Positions 27,936 through 37,733 of a stretch of 64,000 nucleotides of DNA are shown one piece after another. Within the stretch, counting starts at the first letter, position 1; every line of letters begins with the position of its first letter. Origin of the DNA: CABYIR01 sp038103905 (GTDB taxonomy: Bacteria > Pseudomonadota > Alphaproteobacteria > Pelagibacterales > AG-422-B15). The notes under the pieces are model-generated. The model had not been told where the DNA came from. It did not search any database and saw only the letters and a list, made by a program, of their open reading frames with translations. Location: assembly GCA_038103905.1 (NCBI GenBank), contig JAYNZW010000005.1:1-64000 (forward strand), given 5' to 3'. Made by a program: the position numbers and the translations under genes.

Positions 27936-29602
27936 AAAAAAAATTTCTTAAAATTATTAATGCTTCAACAGGTAATATAAATATAGAACCCAATAAAGAT
28001 ACAGATTTTTTAGTCCTTAAGATGGATCAGCAATATTTTTTTCAACAAAAAAATATAGAGTTTATTACGCTTGAGTATTTTTATGACGATTCGTATCAGA
28101 ATGATTTAGAAGCCTCATTCGTCCCAAAGATTAAAGAGTGGTTGGTTCAATCTGATACATTAATTTACGACCAAACAAAGATTGCAAATCTATTTTCGGG
28201 TAATGGATTTTGGTTTATGCATAAATTTCTAGATTTATTTTATGCTCAAAATTGTATTAACAAAATAGAAGAAAAATATTCTAAAATTGAGATTATAACC
28301 GATCATTATATTGAAAAAATGCAGCCTTCAACAATTAATCCAGATGCTTTATCTTTTAATAATTTTTTAGGTCAAGGAAGTGATAGATTTTTAATTTTAT
28401 TAATCCACTCAATGCCAAAAATAAAGATTATAAATATTAAAAAAAAATTTTCGCTTAGAAATTATTCTTATTATTTGTACGGTAAAATTATTTGGTTTTA
28501 TTTTGGAGTTATTAGAAAAATTAATAAAATTTACCAAAATCTTATAAAAGTAAAAAAAAATAAATTCATATTTTACAGTCTTCAAGATGGATATGATNNN
28601 NNNNNNNTTTTCTTTAAAAATAATTTGCCATCATTTGAAGGATTGCTAATTAAGTTAGTAAATGAGTATATTTTAATTTCAATTAATATAATTGAAAATT
28701 TTCCAGAAAAAAAATTACGTTATTTCAAAGAAAAAAAAGTTGATGGGATAGTATTGCCTATGTGCGCCCAAGACTTGATAGATTTCTTTGCAGTTAAAAC
28801 TGCTAATAAATTTGATATTCCAACGTATTTTTTTAAACACAACGGACCAATTGAAATTTTTAGAAATAAGGATCCATTTGTTTCTTTTTTAGAACAAAAT
28901 AAAGTTTTAGATAGAACTCAGTTTATGCATTCTAATCTTGAAAAAGAATTAATGGAAAAAAATAAAAGCATAAGAATAGAAGTGATTAGATCTTTAGGAA
29001 TGAATTACAAAGAAAATAAAAATTTTCAGAAAAATAGAAAAAAAATTTTATATGCAATCGGTTCCCCTTCAAGATATACATTAAAGGATCTTCAGAGTAT
29101 CACTTTTGATACTGAAAAAATAAATTTTTTGAAATCAATTATTGATTATGCTATCGAGTCTGATTCAAAATTAAGTATCAAATCACATCCAAGAGGAAAT
29201 AAAGAATTAAATAATATGCTATTAGCAATTAGGAGGGTTTCAAAAAAATCACAAAAAATCAATATAGTTTATAATAATAAAATTGAAGAATTGTTCGATC
29301 AATACGATTTAATTGTATCAGATACAATATTTTCATCTGTAGTATCAAATGCTTTATATACAAATAAAAATATTCTAGTTTATTGTCCAAGAAAAGATTG
29401 TATCACTCATGAATATTATGACTTATTATCTAAGAGGGTATTGCTAGTCCATGATCTATCAGAAACCAAAAAAATAATTGATGAATTAATAACTAATAAT
29501 TTTAAATATGTGAGTGATCCTGATTTTACTAAAAAAATTTTAGGAAATTTATCACTTCAAGAAGCAATAGAAAAAATACTTATAACTATGAAATGTAAAT
29601 GA
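27932..29602 (+). CDS. large GT-B-like protein, unassigned (contains a scaffold gap)
   Basis: A ~556-aa protein with no named family that I recognise. The N-terminal ~210 residues are unlike anything I can place. The C-terminal half has a GT-B donor-site layout: KILYAIGSPSRY, LSIKSHPRGNKEL, DLIVSDTIFSSVVSNALYTN and ILVYCPRKD, as in capsule and CDP-glycerol-type transferases. The start is GTG overlapping the WbqC stop. The gap at 28598-28607 lies mid-protein and the frame stays open on both sides. It is probably the glycosyltransferase for the sugar made by the preceding genes. Confidence 0.6.
   Translation: MKKKFLKIINASTGNINIEPNKDTDFLVLKMDQQYFFQQKNIEFITLEYFYDDSYQNDLEASFVPKIKEWLVQSDTLIYDQTKIANLFSGNGFWFMHKFLDLFYAQNCINKIEEKYSKIEIITDHYIEKMQPSTINPDALSFNNFLGQGSDRFLILLIHSMPKIKIINIKKKFSLRNYSYYLYGKIIWFYFGVIRKINKIYQNLIKVKKNKFIFYSLQDGYDXXXXFFKNNLPSFEGLLIKLVNEYILISINIIENFPEKKLRYFKEKKVDGIVLPMCAQDLIDFFAVKTANKFDIPTYFFKHNGPIEIFRNKDPFVSFLEQNKVLDRTQFMHSNLEKELMEKNKSIRIEVIRSLGMNYKENKNFQKNRKKILYAIGSPSRYTLKDLQSITFDTEKINFLKSIIDYAIESDSKLSIKSHPRGNKELNNMLLAIRRVSKKSQKINIVYNNKIEELFDQYDLIVSDTIFSSVVSNALYTNKNILVYCPRKDCITHEYYDLLSKRVLLVHDLSETKKIIDELITNNFKYVSDPDFTKKILGNLSLQEAIEKILITMKCK
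28598..28607. other. scaffold gap (10 N)
   Basis: Ten unresolved bases within the unassigned GT-B-like gene. Both flanks are in the same frame if the gap really is 10 nt long, but the length is a placeholder. Confidence 0.95.
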
Positions 29603-31362
29603 ATAATATTTCACTAATTAAAAGAATCCCTTATAAGCTAGTACTTTTTACAATCATTTTTATTGCAGCTTTATTTGAGGGTATTGGAATAGCTTCTTTG
29701 ATACCTGTTATCTCTTTTGTAACCAATGAAGCTGATTTATCATCACTAACTTTTCCTTTTAGTATTCTTCCAGATTTTTTTAGTTATTTAGATTTAGAAA
29801 TATCTCTTTCTAGTATGCTTATTTTTATTTTATCGTTAATGATTTTATCTTTTTTTACAATTTATTTACAAGAAAGATTAATTCAATTAGTTCGATACAA
29901 AATATTATATGATAATAGGAAGGAAATAGGTGAGTCTATTTTCATGTCCAATTGGAAGCAAGGTTTAAATTATGCTTCAGGAGAAATTTCTAATAAACTT
30001 GTACATGAAACTGATAAGTTGTCTGAAGCTTTAATAAACTTAATACTTTTAATTGCTTTAATATTTCAATTCTTGATTTATATAATTATTGCGCTGTATT
30101 TATCTTTCAGTATGACAGTAGTTGTCTTAATTATAATTTTTATTTCTTTTATATTAATTTATCCACTTCTAAGAAAAAGTAAAAAGCTAGGTGAGTCAGT
30201 TGTAACTACAAATTCTTTATATACTAGCCAAGTAGTGGAGGCAATTAGAGGCTTTAAGTTAGTTAAAGCTAGTGGATTAGAAAATTACATTATTAATAAA
30301 TTTAATGATATTAATTATAAGAATACTCATGTATCAAAAAAGCTTCTAGACTATGCTTCAGCTATAAAATTTTTAGTTCAAGCATGTCTAAGTATTGCAA
30401 TGGTTTCTATAGTTTATTTATCTCTGGCAATATTTGAGATTGAAATTTCAAAAATTATGGTTTTTGTTTTGTTGCTTATAAGAATGGCTCCCAAATATTC
30501 TTCTGTGCAGGGTGCCTACAGGTCATTTATAATTCATTTACCAGCTCTAAATATTGTTGATCAAATGAAATCTTTAAGTGATGCAGCAAAAGAAGAATTA
30601 AATGCTTACTCCCAAAAACATGATAATATTAAGGAAAAGATTGCAATAAACAATGTTAGTTTTAAATATAATAATGATAATACAGTTATAAATAAAATTT
30701 CTTTAGAGATTAAGCTTAATTCTTTTGTAGCTATTGTTGGTGCAAGTGGAGCAGGGAAATCAACTTTAATTGATATAATTTTAGGCTTGTTGAAGCCTGC
30801 TGAAGGTGAAGTATTAATTGACAACGATAATCTAAATTCAATTAATCTTGGAGAGCATAGATCAAGAATTGGTTTTGTTCCCCAAGAAAATATATTTTTT
30901 TCAGGTACTTTGAGAGAAAATCTTACTTTTGACCAGAAAGTGGACAATAGCATTATAGAAGAGAGTTTAGAAATTGCTCAGTTAAGTGAATTTGTTAAAA
31001 GCTTACCAAAAGGATTAGAGACTTTTATTGGTGAGGGAGGAGTTGAGCTTTCAGGAGGACAAAGGCAGAGACTATCTATTGCAAGAGCTTTAATTAGAAA
31101 ACCACAGATCTTAATTCTTGATGAAGCAACTAGTTCTTTAGATACAAAATCAGAAGTAAATTTTCAAAGAGCATTAGACGCAATTGCCTCTAATTATACA
31201 ATTATTGTAGTTGCGCATAGACTATCTACTATAAAGAAAGCCTCCAATATATTTGTGATAGAAAAAGGTGAAGTTGTAGAACAAGGTAGTTTTAGAGAAT
31301 TAAGATCAAGAAATGGATTGTTCACTGAAATGATAGAATCTCAGTTTATCGAAGAAAGTTAA
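29599..31362 (+). CDS. half-size ABC exporter (MsbA/PglK-like), probable lipid-linked glycan flippase
   Basis: A 587-aa protein with an N-terminal six-helix transmembrane domain (first helix ~residues 13-40) and a C-terminal ATPase. Walker A GASGAGKST is at 381-389. The Q-loop lies in GFVPQENIFFSG, the signature is LSGGQRQRLS, Walker B is ILILDEATSSLD and the switch is in VVAHRLST. It functions as a homodimer and would flip a lipid-linked oligosaccharide to the periplasm, like PglK. It overlaps the preceding stop by 4 nt (ATGA). No Wzx-type flippase is seen elsewhere in the window. Confidence 0.88.
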   Translation: MNNISLIKRIPYKLVLFTIIFIAALFEGIGIASLIPVISFVTNEADLSSLTFPFSILPDFFSYLDLEISLSSMLIFILSLMILSFFTIYLQERLIQLVRYKILYDNRKEIGESIFMSNWKQGLNYASGEISNKLVHETDKLSEALINLILLIALIFQFLIYIIIALYLSFSMTVVVLIIIFISFILIYPLLRKSKKLGESVVTTNSLYTSQVVEAIRGFKLVKASGLENYIINKFNDINYKNTHVSKKLLDYASAIKFLVQACLSIAMVSIVYLSLAIFEIEISKIMVFVLLLIRMAPKYSSVQGAYRSFIIHLPALNIVDQMKSLSDAAKEELNAYSQKHDNIKEKIAINNVSFKYNNDNTVINKISLEIKLNSFVAIVGASGAGKSTLIDIILGLLKPAEGEVLIDNDNLNSINLGEHRSRIGFVPQENIFFSGTLRENLTFDQKVDNSIIEESLEIAQLSEFVKSLPKGLETFIGEGGVELSGGQRQRLSIARALIRKPQILILDEATSSLDTKSEVNFQRALDAIASNYTIIVVAHRLSTIKKASNIFVIEKGEVVEQGSFRELRSRNGLFTEMIESQFIEES

Positions 31363-31369
31363 AAATAAA

Positions 31370-33304
31370 ATGTGTGGAATTGCTGGAATCTATAATTCAA
31401 AAAAATGTGCAGAAGAGCTTAAGCAAATAGGAAATAAATTTATTCAACTACTAAATCACCGTGGTCCAGATGGCAATGGAATTCAATTATTTTCTGATCA
31501 TCAAAGATTTAACTCTTGCTTAACACATAATAGATTGAGCATTATTGATTTAAGTAGTGATGCTAATCAGCCAATGTCAAAATATAACTCCAGATTATGG
31601 ATTTCATTTAATGGAGAAATTTATAATTTTAGAGAGTTGAGAGATGAACTCCATAGTAAAGGTGAACGGTTCATAACAAATAGTGACACTGAGGTAATAC
31701 TCGCTTCATATAAAGTATGGGGAACTAAGTGTTTTGAAAAATTCATAGGAATGTGGGCGTTAGCAATTTACGATAAAGATGAAAATTCACTAATACTTTG
31801 TAGAGATAGATTAGGAATTAAACCATTATACTATAAATCAGTTGGTCATGAAGTTGTCTTTGGATCTGAGCCTAAAGTAATTTTATCTTATTCGAATGAT
31901 AATCATTATATTAATAGTGAGTCCTTAAGTGATTATTTTAGTTATAGATTTCCATTAGGAAATAAAAGTTTTTACAAAAATATAAAAAGTTTAGATCCAG
32001 GGTCTTATATTAAATTTAATAAAAATATTTTCAAAAAGAAGTATTACTGGAAATTGCCTGCGATTGCAGAAAAAGAGAAAGTTGATATTGGAGAAGACAA
32101 AATTTTAAATGACGTTTCAGAATTATTAACTTCATCAATTAATTACAGAATGATTTCAGATGTTCCGTTCGGAGCATTTTTAAGTGGCGGATTAGACTCC
32201 AGCATAATTGTTAGTGAGATGAGCAAATTAAATAAAAATAAAATAAGAACTTACAACATTGGTTTTAAAGAGGATAAGTTTAATGAATTTATATACGCCA
32301 CAGAAGTTTCAAATTTATTTAAAACGAAGCATACTCAAATATTAATGGATGAAAATGAATACTTTAGCTCAATGCCTGAGATAATTAAATATAAAGATGG
32401 TCCACTTTCAGTTCCAAATGAGATTGCAATTCATAGATTATCAAAGGAACTTAAAAAAAATATATCTGTTGTTCTATCAGGTGAAGGTGCTGATGAATTA
32501 TTTGGTGGTTATGGAAGGATTTTTAGATCTGCTTATGATTTTAGTCGATTTCACAAATATGGAGTTGATAATTTAAATAAAGATTTAAAAAAAAATTTAT
32601 TGAATAAATATAACGTTAATGATTTTAATTCAGAAATTGATTTTTTTATAAGTCAGTATTCATATATTGATTTTACTATGAAAAAAAATTTATTTATGAG
32701 TGATTATTCTAAACAATTTCAAAATAATTTATTTAATAAAAATTTTTTTGAGAATGAATGGTCAAATTTAAGTAAATTGGAACTACATGAAAAATTTATT
32801 TATTTTTTTCAAAAAATTCATCTGCAAGGATTATTAGGCCGTCTGGATTGTTCAACTATGTCTTCTTCAGTTGAAGGTAGAGTGCCTTTTACCGATCATA
32901 GATTGATTGAGTACGTTAATAAACTTCCATTAAAATATAAATTAAGATTTGACACAAAATTTGGCAAAATTATAGAAAGTCTAAATAGCGATCAAATAAG
33001 TGAAAAATATGATGTGACAAAGTATACTTTGAGAAAAATGTATAAAGATAAATTACCTGAAAGTATTATTAAAAGACTAAAAGTTGGATTTCCTGTGCCT
33101 TTAACAAAATGGTTGGTTGGGTCTAAGGCTGAAATAACCGATAAGCTTTTCTCATCTAATTCAAAAACTAAAGATATTTTTGATCAATCATTTCTTAAAG
33201 AAGTGATAAACAATAAAAAAAATAGTAAAAACGCAGGCCTACTGATTTGGATGGTCTTAAATGTCGAAGAGTGGATGCATTCATATGATTTATCAGCAGG
33301 TTAG
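31370..33304 (+). CDS. asnB: glutamine-hydrolysing asparagine synthase-like protein (copy 1)
   Basis: A 644-aa AsnB-family protein. The class II glutaminase domain starts with MCGIAGIY, so Cys2 would be the N-terminal nucleophile after Met removal; NHRGPDGNGI and SFNGEIYNFREL are conserved. The C-terminal synthetase domain has the PP-loop FLSGGLDSS and LSGEGADELFGGYGR. In polysaccharide islands such proteins often amidate a uronic acid rather than make asparagine. A second copy lies at 47076. It is 7 nt after the ABC gene and 3 nt before the polymerase-like gene. Confidence 0.9.
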   Translation: MCGIAGIYNSKKCAEELKQIGNKFIQLLNHRGPDGNGIQLFSDHQRFNSCLTHNRLSIIDLSSDANQPMSKYNSRLWISFNGEIYNFRELRDELHSKGERFITNSDTEVILASYKVWGTKCFEKFIGMWALAIYDKDENSLILCRDRLGIKPLYYKSVGHEVVFGSEPKVILSYSNDNHYINSESLSDYFSYRFPLGNKSFYKNIKSLDPGSYIKFNKNIFKKKYYWKLPAIAEKEKVDIGEDKILNDVSELLTSSINYRMISDVPFGAFLSGGLDSSIIVSEMSKLNKNKIRTYNIGFKEDKFNEFIYATEVSNLFKTKHTQILMDENEYFSSMPEIIKYKDGPLSVPNEIAIHRLSKELKKNISVVLSGEGADELFGGYGRIFRSAYDFSRFHKYGVDNLNKDLKKNLLNKYNVNDFNSEIDFFISQYSYIDFTMKKNLFMSDYSKQFQNNLFNKNFFENEWSNLSKLELHEKFIYFFQKIHLQGLLGRLDCSTMSSSVEGRVPFTDHRLIEYVNKLPLKYKLRFDTKFGKIIESLNSDQISEKYDVTKYTLRKMYKDKLPESIIKRLKVGFPVPLTKWLVGSKAEITDKLFSSNSKTKDIFDQSFLKEVINNKKNSKNAGLLIWMVLNVEEWMHSYDLSAG

Positions 33305-33307
33305 AAA

Positions 33308-34708
33308 ATGAATACTAATCAAGCATACTTGAGAATGGCAAGTTTAATTACTTTTTGTTTGATTACTATATTCATTATTCTTTCTCCAGATAATTGGTCA
33401 AGACTAGTATTGACAATACTACTTGCATATTTTGCTATTTATTTTCTGTCATTGTCATCATTATTAAAAAATAAAAATTATTTTAATATATTTGATTTAA
33501 GAATCATTTCAATTTCAGTAATTTTTTGTTACGCTGTTATACCACTAATTGGATATGCATTTTCAGAATTCCAATTAAATGAATTTTCAGATAATAGACT
33601 TAATCAATATAATCTAGGATCAAATGAGTTATCACTATTTTACTTAAAGTTTTATTTACCTTTTTTTTTATCATTTATCTTTGGAATTTTTCTATTCGGC
33701 AAAAAAGATCTAAGCATTAATATTTCACTTAATGTAAAACATGATATAAATTTATTTATTGTTCTAATTCTCATTCTACTTTTTTTAAATGTCTTTCTAA
33801 ACTATGTTTCAAATACCCAAAATGTATCACTTTTACTAAAGCAGTTTAATAATGTATTTGGACACTTTAGAAGAGTTGGTTATTTTTTATTAATAATTTT
33901 TATATTTCTTAATTGGGAAAATAAACTAGTTAGATTTCTTTTTTTTATATATTTATTTTTAATATTCTATGAAGTTATTAATAATTTATCTTCAAGAACA
34001 TTTTTTTTTAAAAATATTTTAGCAACATGTATTTTATATTGCTACCTAGTAAGGAGCATAAGTATAAAAGTTTTTTTTTCTATAGGTCTTACTTTACTTT
34101 TATTAGCTATTTTTATCGGGGCAAAAAACAACAATATGTATGAGATTTTCTTCTCACTTAATAAAATAGGTGTAGCCTCAAATGAATGGTGGAGCTTATT
34201 TGGAACAGCATATGATTTGTATAAATTAAAATTTTTAGGACTATATAATTATACAACAAATACATTAACCGAAGTCATCCCCAATTATATAAGATATAAT
34301 GACTTTTTTTATTTAATACCACAGCAGTTTGTTACCAAAGTCGATCCTTCCTTATGGTACCTAAATTATATTGAAGCTCTTGATGGAAAGTCAAAATTTG
34401 GAATTGGATTTACCTGGGGAGCTATTTCTACATTAGTTATTTGGAATAATATACTATTTACTTTAGCCTATGGTTTATTTACCGGAGCAATCATAGGTTT
34501 AATACACAATTGGTTTCTTCGTAACAAAGAGTCAATTTATGCAATATTAATATATACCTGCTGTTGTGTTTATTGTTATGGAATTATAAGAGTTGGTACT
34601 GGTTATTTCATTTATGAGATAATTTATAGGGTTTTGCCTTTTGTATTTGTTTTAATAATTTCATCCAGTATATTAAAGGCTCTAACATATCCTAAACGGA
34701 GCAAATAA
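33308..34708 (+). CDS. polytopic membrane protein, probable O-antigen (Wzy-like) polymerase
   Basis: A 466-aa membrane protein with about ten or more hydrophobic helices and a long soluble loop near residues 290-370, the topology of Wzy/oligosaccharide repeat-unit polymerases. Wzy proteins have little sequence conservation, so the call rests on topology and position next to a flippase and AsnB. The first hydrophobic stretch begins at about residue 10 (ASLITFCLITIFIIL). It would link repeat units in the periplasm. It ends 2 nt before the cytidylyltransferase gene. Confidence 0.65.
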   Translation: MNTNQAYLRMASLITFCLITIFIILSPDNWSRLVLTILLAYFAIYFLSLSSLLKNKNYFNIFDLRIISISVIFCYAVIPLIGYAFSEFQLNEFSDNRLNQYNLGSNELSLFYLKFYLPFFLSFIFGIFLFGKKDLSINISLNVKHDINLFIVLILILLFLNVFLNYVSNTQNVSLLLKQFNNVFGHFRRVGYFLLIIFIFLNWENKLVRFLFFIYLFLIFYEVINNLSSRTFFFKNILATCILYCYLVRSISIKVFFSIGLTLLLLAIFIGAKNNNMYEIFFSLNKIGVASNEWWSLFGTAYDLYKLKFLGLYNYTTNTLTEVIPNYIRYNDFFYLIPQQFVTKVDPSLWYLNYIEALDGKSKFGIGFTWGAISTLVIWNNILFTLAYGLFTGAIIGLIHNWFLRNKESIYAILIYTCCCVYCYGIIRVGTGYFIYEIIYRVLPFVFVLIISSSILKALTYPKRSK

Positions 34709-34710
34709 AA

Positions 34711-35133
34711 ATGATAATTGGCTATACAACAGGGGTTTATGATTTATTTCATATTGGTCACTTAAACATTTTAAATAAATCCAAAAAAATGTGTGATAAA
34801 TTAATAGTTGGCGTGACAACTGATGAATTAATGATGACTTATAAAAATAAAAAATCTGTAATTCCTTATGAAGAAAGATCTGAGATAGTTTCCAATATTA
34901 AATGTGTTGATGTTGTTGTTCCTCAAGTTTCAATGAATAAAATAGACGCATGGAAAAAATTAAAGTTCAATATTATGTTTGTTGGCGATGATTGGCATGA
35001 TACCCCCAAATGGAATATAATTGAGGAAGAATTAAAAAAGCAAGATGTTAAAATTGTCTATTTCCCATATACCAAAGGTACTTCATCTACCATAATAAAC
35101 GATACACTTGCAAAAATTAGAGAGAGCTTGTAA
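34711..35133 (+). CDS. glycerol-3-phosphate cytidylyltransferase-like protein (TagD/GCT family)
   Basis: A 140-aa nucleotidyltransferase, normal length for TagD. IGYTTGVYDLFHIGHLNIL carries the HxGH CTP-binding motif. VGDDWHDTPKW and YTKGTSSTII (the RTxGISTT-equivalent loop) are further family markers. It would form a CDP-alcohol, probably CDP-glycerol or a relative. The CDP-alcohol transferase gene follows 19 nt downstream, giving a natural producer-user pair. Confidence 0.88.
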   Translation: MIIGYTTGVYDLFHIGHLNILNKSKKMCDKLIVGVTTDELMMTYKNKKSVIPYEERSEIVSNIKCVDVVVPQVSMNKIDAWKKLKFNIMFVGDDWHDTPKWNIIEEELKKQDVKIVYFPYTKGTSSTIINDTLAKIRESL

Positions 35134-35152
35134 AAATTTTTTTTAATTAATT

Positions 35153-36010
35153 ATGGAAAGTATTAGTGAATTAAGAAAGATATGCCAATCATCAAGACCA
35201 AGTATATTTAATGATTTTCTAAATAGACTTTACTATAAAGTTTCCATTTATTTTACTTGGGTATGTATTTTTTTAAGATTAAGCGCTAACCAGGTTACGA
35301 TAATTTCGGTAGTATTTTCAATTATGGGAGGTGCTCTTATAGCATCTGGTGACAAGTTATATGTTTTAATTGGTTTTTTCTTTTTTCATATATTCGCAAT
35401 ACTTGATATGAGTGATGGAGAGGTCGCTAGATACCGTAAGGAAGGAGGCATGACTGGACATTTTCTTGATTGGTACATGCACTTTATTACATCTTTGTCG
35501 ATGATGACTGGTTTTATGATTCATAGTTTTGATAAACTGCAAAATAATCTGCTAATATTAATAGCGATTATTGCAATTGCTGTACCTATATTTGATAAAA
35601 TAATTACTTCATCAGGTTGGACGGTGATTGCGTGGACAAGGCTTAGGGATTTAAAAAATGATCAAGTTCAAAAAAAACCTAATACCCTAAGCAAAAAAAA
35701 TCAGCCAGTATTAGTTAAAAGAAATTTATTATTCAAACTAATAAAATTTTTAACATTACATTTTTTTCAAGACCACTGGATAAAGTTATCAATGATAATT
35801 TTATCTTTTATTGATTTAATTTTCTTTATTTGCGGTATTCAATTTTTTGATTATATATTTTTTACAATTATATATATTGGAATAGCAGGGCCAGTATATA
35901 TTATTCATCGAGTATATAAAATAATGACTACGAGCACACTCTTTGATGGTTATGATCGATTGTTTGTTTCAAAAGAAAAACCTCAATTTCCAGATGCAGA
36001 TTTTTTATAA
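35153..36010 (+). CDS. CDP-alcohol phosphatidyltransferase-family membrane protein
   Basis: A 285-aa integral membrane enzyme with six or so hydrophobic helices. The CDP-OH-P motif is DMSDGEVAR at residues 85-93, then Gly102, Asp106 and His110. The family consensus ends in a fourth Asp (GxxxDxxxD) that acts as base; here it is His. The substrate is probably the CDP-alcohol made by the preceding gene, used to put a phosphoalcohol on a lipid or glycan. The heparinase-family gene seems to start inside its last 17 nt. The family is secure; the activity is uncertain because of the substituted residue. Confidence 0.82.
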   Translation: MESISELRKICQSSRPSIFNDFLNRLYYKVSIYFTWVCIFLRLSANQVTIISVVFSIMGGALIASGDKLYVLIGFFFFHIFAILDMSDGEVARYRKEGGMTGHFLDWYMHFITSLSMMTGFMIHSFDKLQNNLLILIAIIAIAVPIFDKIITSSGWTVIAWTRLRDLKNDQVQKKPNTLSKKNQPVLVKRNLLFKLIKFLTLHFFQDHWIKLSMIILSFIDLIFFICGIQFFDYIFFTIIYIGIAGPVYIIHRVYKIMTTSTLFDGYDRLFVSKEKPQFPDADFL

Positions 36011-36377
36011 ATTATTTTATAATCCTATTAAAATTAGAATATTAAACTATTCATTTGGTAAATATAACATAAAATTTTATCCTAAAAAAATAAAATTTTT
36101 TTTAAAAAAAATATCAAAAAATAAAAAAAATAATTAAATTATTTTTTTCAAAGATATTTTTGATTTCAAAAAAAATGATAATAAAGAATTTTTATATATT
36201 TATGAAAAACAATTTTTTCAAATTGATGACATAAATCAAATTTGGATTGACTCAATTAAAAATCATAATGCTTATGATTCTGAAACTATAAACGCAAGTC
36301 ACAGATTTCATTGGAATAATTTTATACTTCATCAAAATATAAGTGACAATGATAAAAATAAATTAATTGATTTAATT
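35994..36377 (+). pseudogene. N-terminal part of heparinase-family gene, with in-frame stop
   Basis: An ATG at 35994 opens 47 codons ending MQIFYKLF..KKISKNKKNN at TAA 36135-36137. From 36138 the same frame stays open for 80 codons into the gene called at 36378. Those codons read as protein, e.g. NASHRFHWNNFIL, which matches the usual N-terminal region of this family, yet contain no ATG, GTG or TTG. So the natural gene was probably 35994-37724 and one in-frame TAA now breaks it. It may be a nonsense mutation, a sequencing error, or readthrough. The stretch would otherwise be a 367-nt gap with no gene. Confidence 0.65.
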
Positions 36378-37724
36378 GTGATTTGGAAAAATCACTTTTC
36401 TAATAAAAAAAAAAGTTTAGCTTGGCAACCTTACAATGTCTCAGAGCGCATATGTAATTGGATTATCCTTATTCATTTTTTAAAAGGTAAAATTTCTGAA
36501 GATAAAATATATTTTCTTGCTAATGAAATTAAAGAACATATATTTTTTTTAATTAATCATTTAGAATATCCATCTTCAGGAATAATTAATAACCATATTT
36601 TGAATAACGCAAGAGCTCTATTTATAGGTGGTCTATTTATAAATCATATTAGGGTCACAAATTTTGCTGAGCAGATAATTAGGGAAAGTTTTGATAAGTT
36701 ATTTTGTAAAAGGGGATTTCTAAATGAATCTTCTTCTCATTACCATTTCTTAATTACAAGATCAATATTTGAAATCTATATAGTTGCTAAGGTTTCTAAA
36801 TATAATAATGATTTTTGTAATTTTATAGAAACTAAACTCAACAATGCAATTTATTGTTGTAAATATCTATTGGTTGAAAAAGTAAAAGATGGTTTTTCAA
36901 TACCAAGAATTGGAGATATTTCTCCTGATATACCTTTTGAATGGTTTAATCCTTTTAATAGAAAGGGTTGGTCTAAACTATGGAATTATAATTTGGATGA
37001 TCTATCTTTCAATGATGGTAAAAATCTACAATTAATTGATGGCTGGTTAAAGCTTAGTAAACAACAGTGGACTTTTTTTACATTTCTTCATCCTAATCTT
37101 AATGAATATCCAAGTGGACATGGTCATGATGATTTTGCTTCAATAAATTTGTACCATAAACATATTCCAATTTTAGTTGATATTGGCTGTATGAGTTATG
37201 ATAGTAGCAGTGACTATTTTAATTATGGACGAAACTCACATGACCACAATACATTAAATATTAATGGTAAAAGCCTTATTCAGCCAGGAATAGGTAGGAA
37301 ATCAATGCTTAGCAGCAAACTAAGAAGTAAATGTTCTTATGAAAATACTTTAAATGAAATAAATTGGAGCGGCATTACAAATGAAAATATTACATGGAAA
37401 AGAAAAGTAGAAATTGTTTCTGAAGACAAAATAATTGTCCATGATGAATGTAATGGTAATAATTTTAAAATTATGAATGGTTTTTATTATATTAGTAATT
37501 GCTTAGAATTATACTCACAAAATAAAACTAAAATTACATTCAAAATTAGAAATACTGAAAATGAATTATTTGAGTTTATTTTTGATAATGATTCTGAAAT
37601 TAAAGTTAATGATGCTTATTTTTTTACAAATTATGGAATAAAAGAAAATATAAAATATATTAAAACTAACATTAAATGCCCAAAAAAAAATTCAGTCTTA
37701 GAAATCAAACGTATAAAGATATAA
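36378..37724 (+). CDS. heparinase II/III-family protein (N-terminus cut off by upstream stop)
   Basis: The 448-aa part that follows the first usable start, a GTG. WQPYNVSERICNWI is the family's helical-domain signature. YPSGHGHDDFASINLY and RNSHDHNTLNING hold the conserved His/Asn/Asp active-site region of the beta-sandwich part. Such genes occur in many O-antigen and exopolysaccharide clusters, where they probably trim or modify the polymer. No signal peptide is seen. Homologues begin ~100 residues earlier, and the missing coding sequence is present upstream in the same frame. A full-length relative is at 53285. Confidence 0.75.
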   Translation: MIWKNHFSNKKKSLAWQPYNVSERICNWIILIHFLKGKISEDKIYFLANEIKEHIFFLINHLEYPSSGIINNHILNNARALFIGGLFINHIRVTNFAEQIIRESFDKLFCKRGFLNESSSHYHFLITRSIFEIYIVAKVSKYNNDFCNFIETKLNNAIYCCKYLLVEKVKDGFSIPRIGDISPDIPFEWFNPFNRKGWSKLWNYNLDDLSFNDGKNLQLIDGWLKLSKQQWTFFTFLHPNLNEYPSGHGHDDFASINLYHKHIPILVDIGCMSYDSSSDYFNYGRNSHDHNTLNINGKSLIQPGIGRKSMLSSKLRSKCSYENTLNEINWSGITNENITWKRKVEIVSEDKIIVHDECNGNNFKIMNGFYYISNCLELYSQNKTKITFKIRNTENELFEFIFDNDSEIKVNDAYFFTNYGIKENIKYIKTNIKCPKKNSVLEIKRIKI

Positions 37725-37733
37725 AATAAACTT

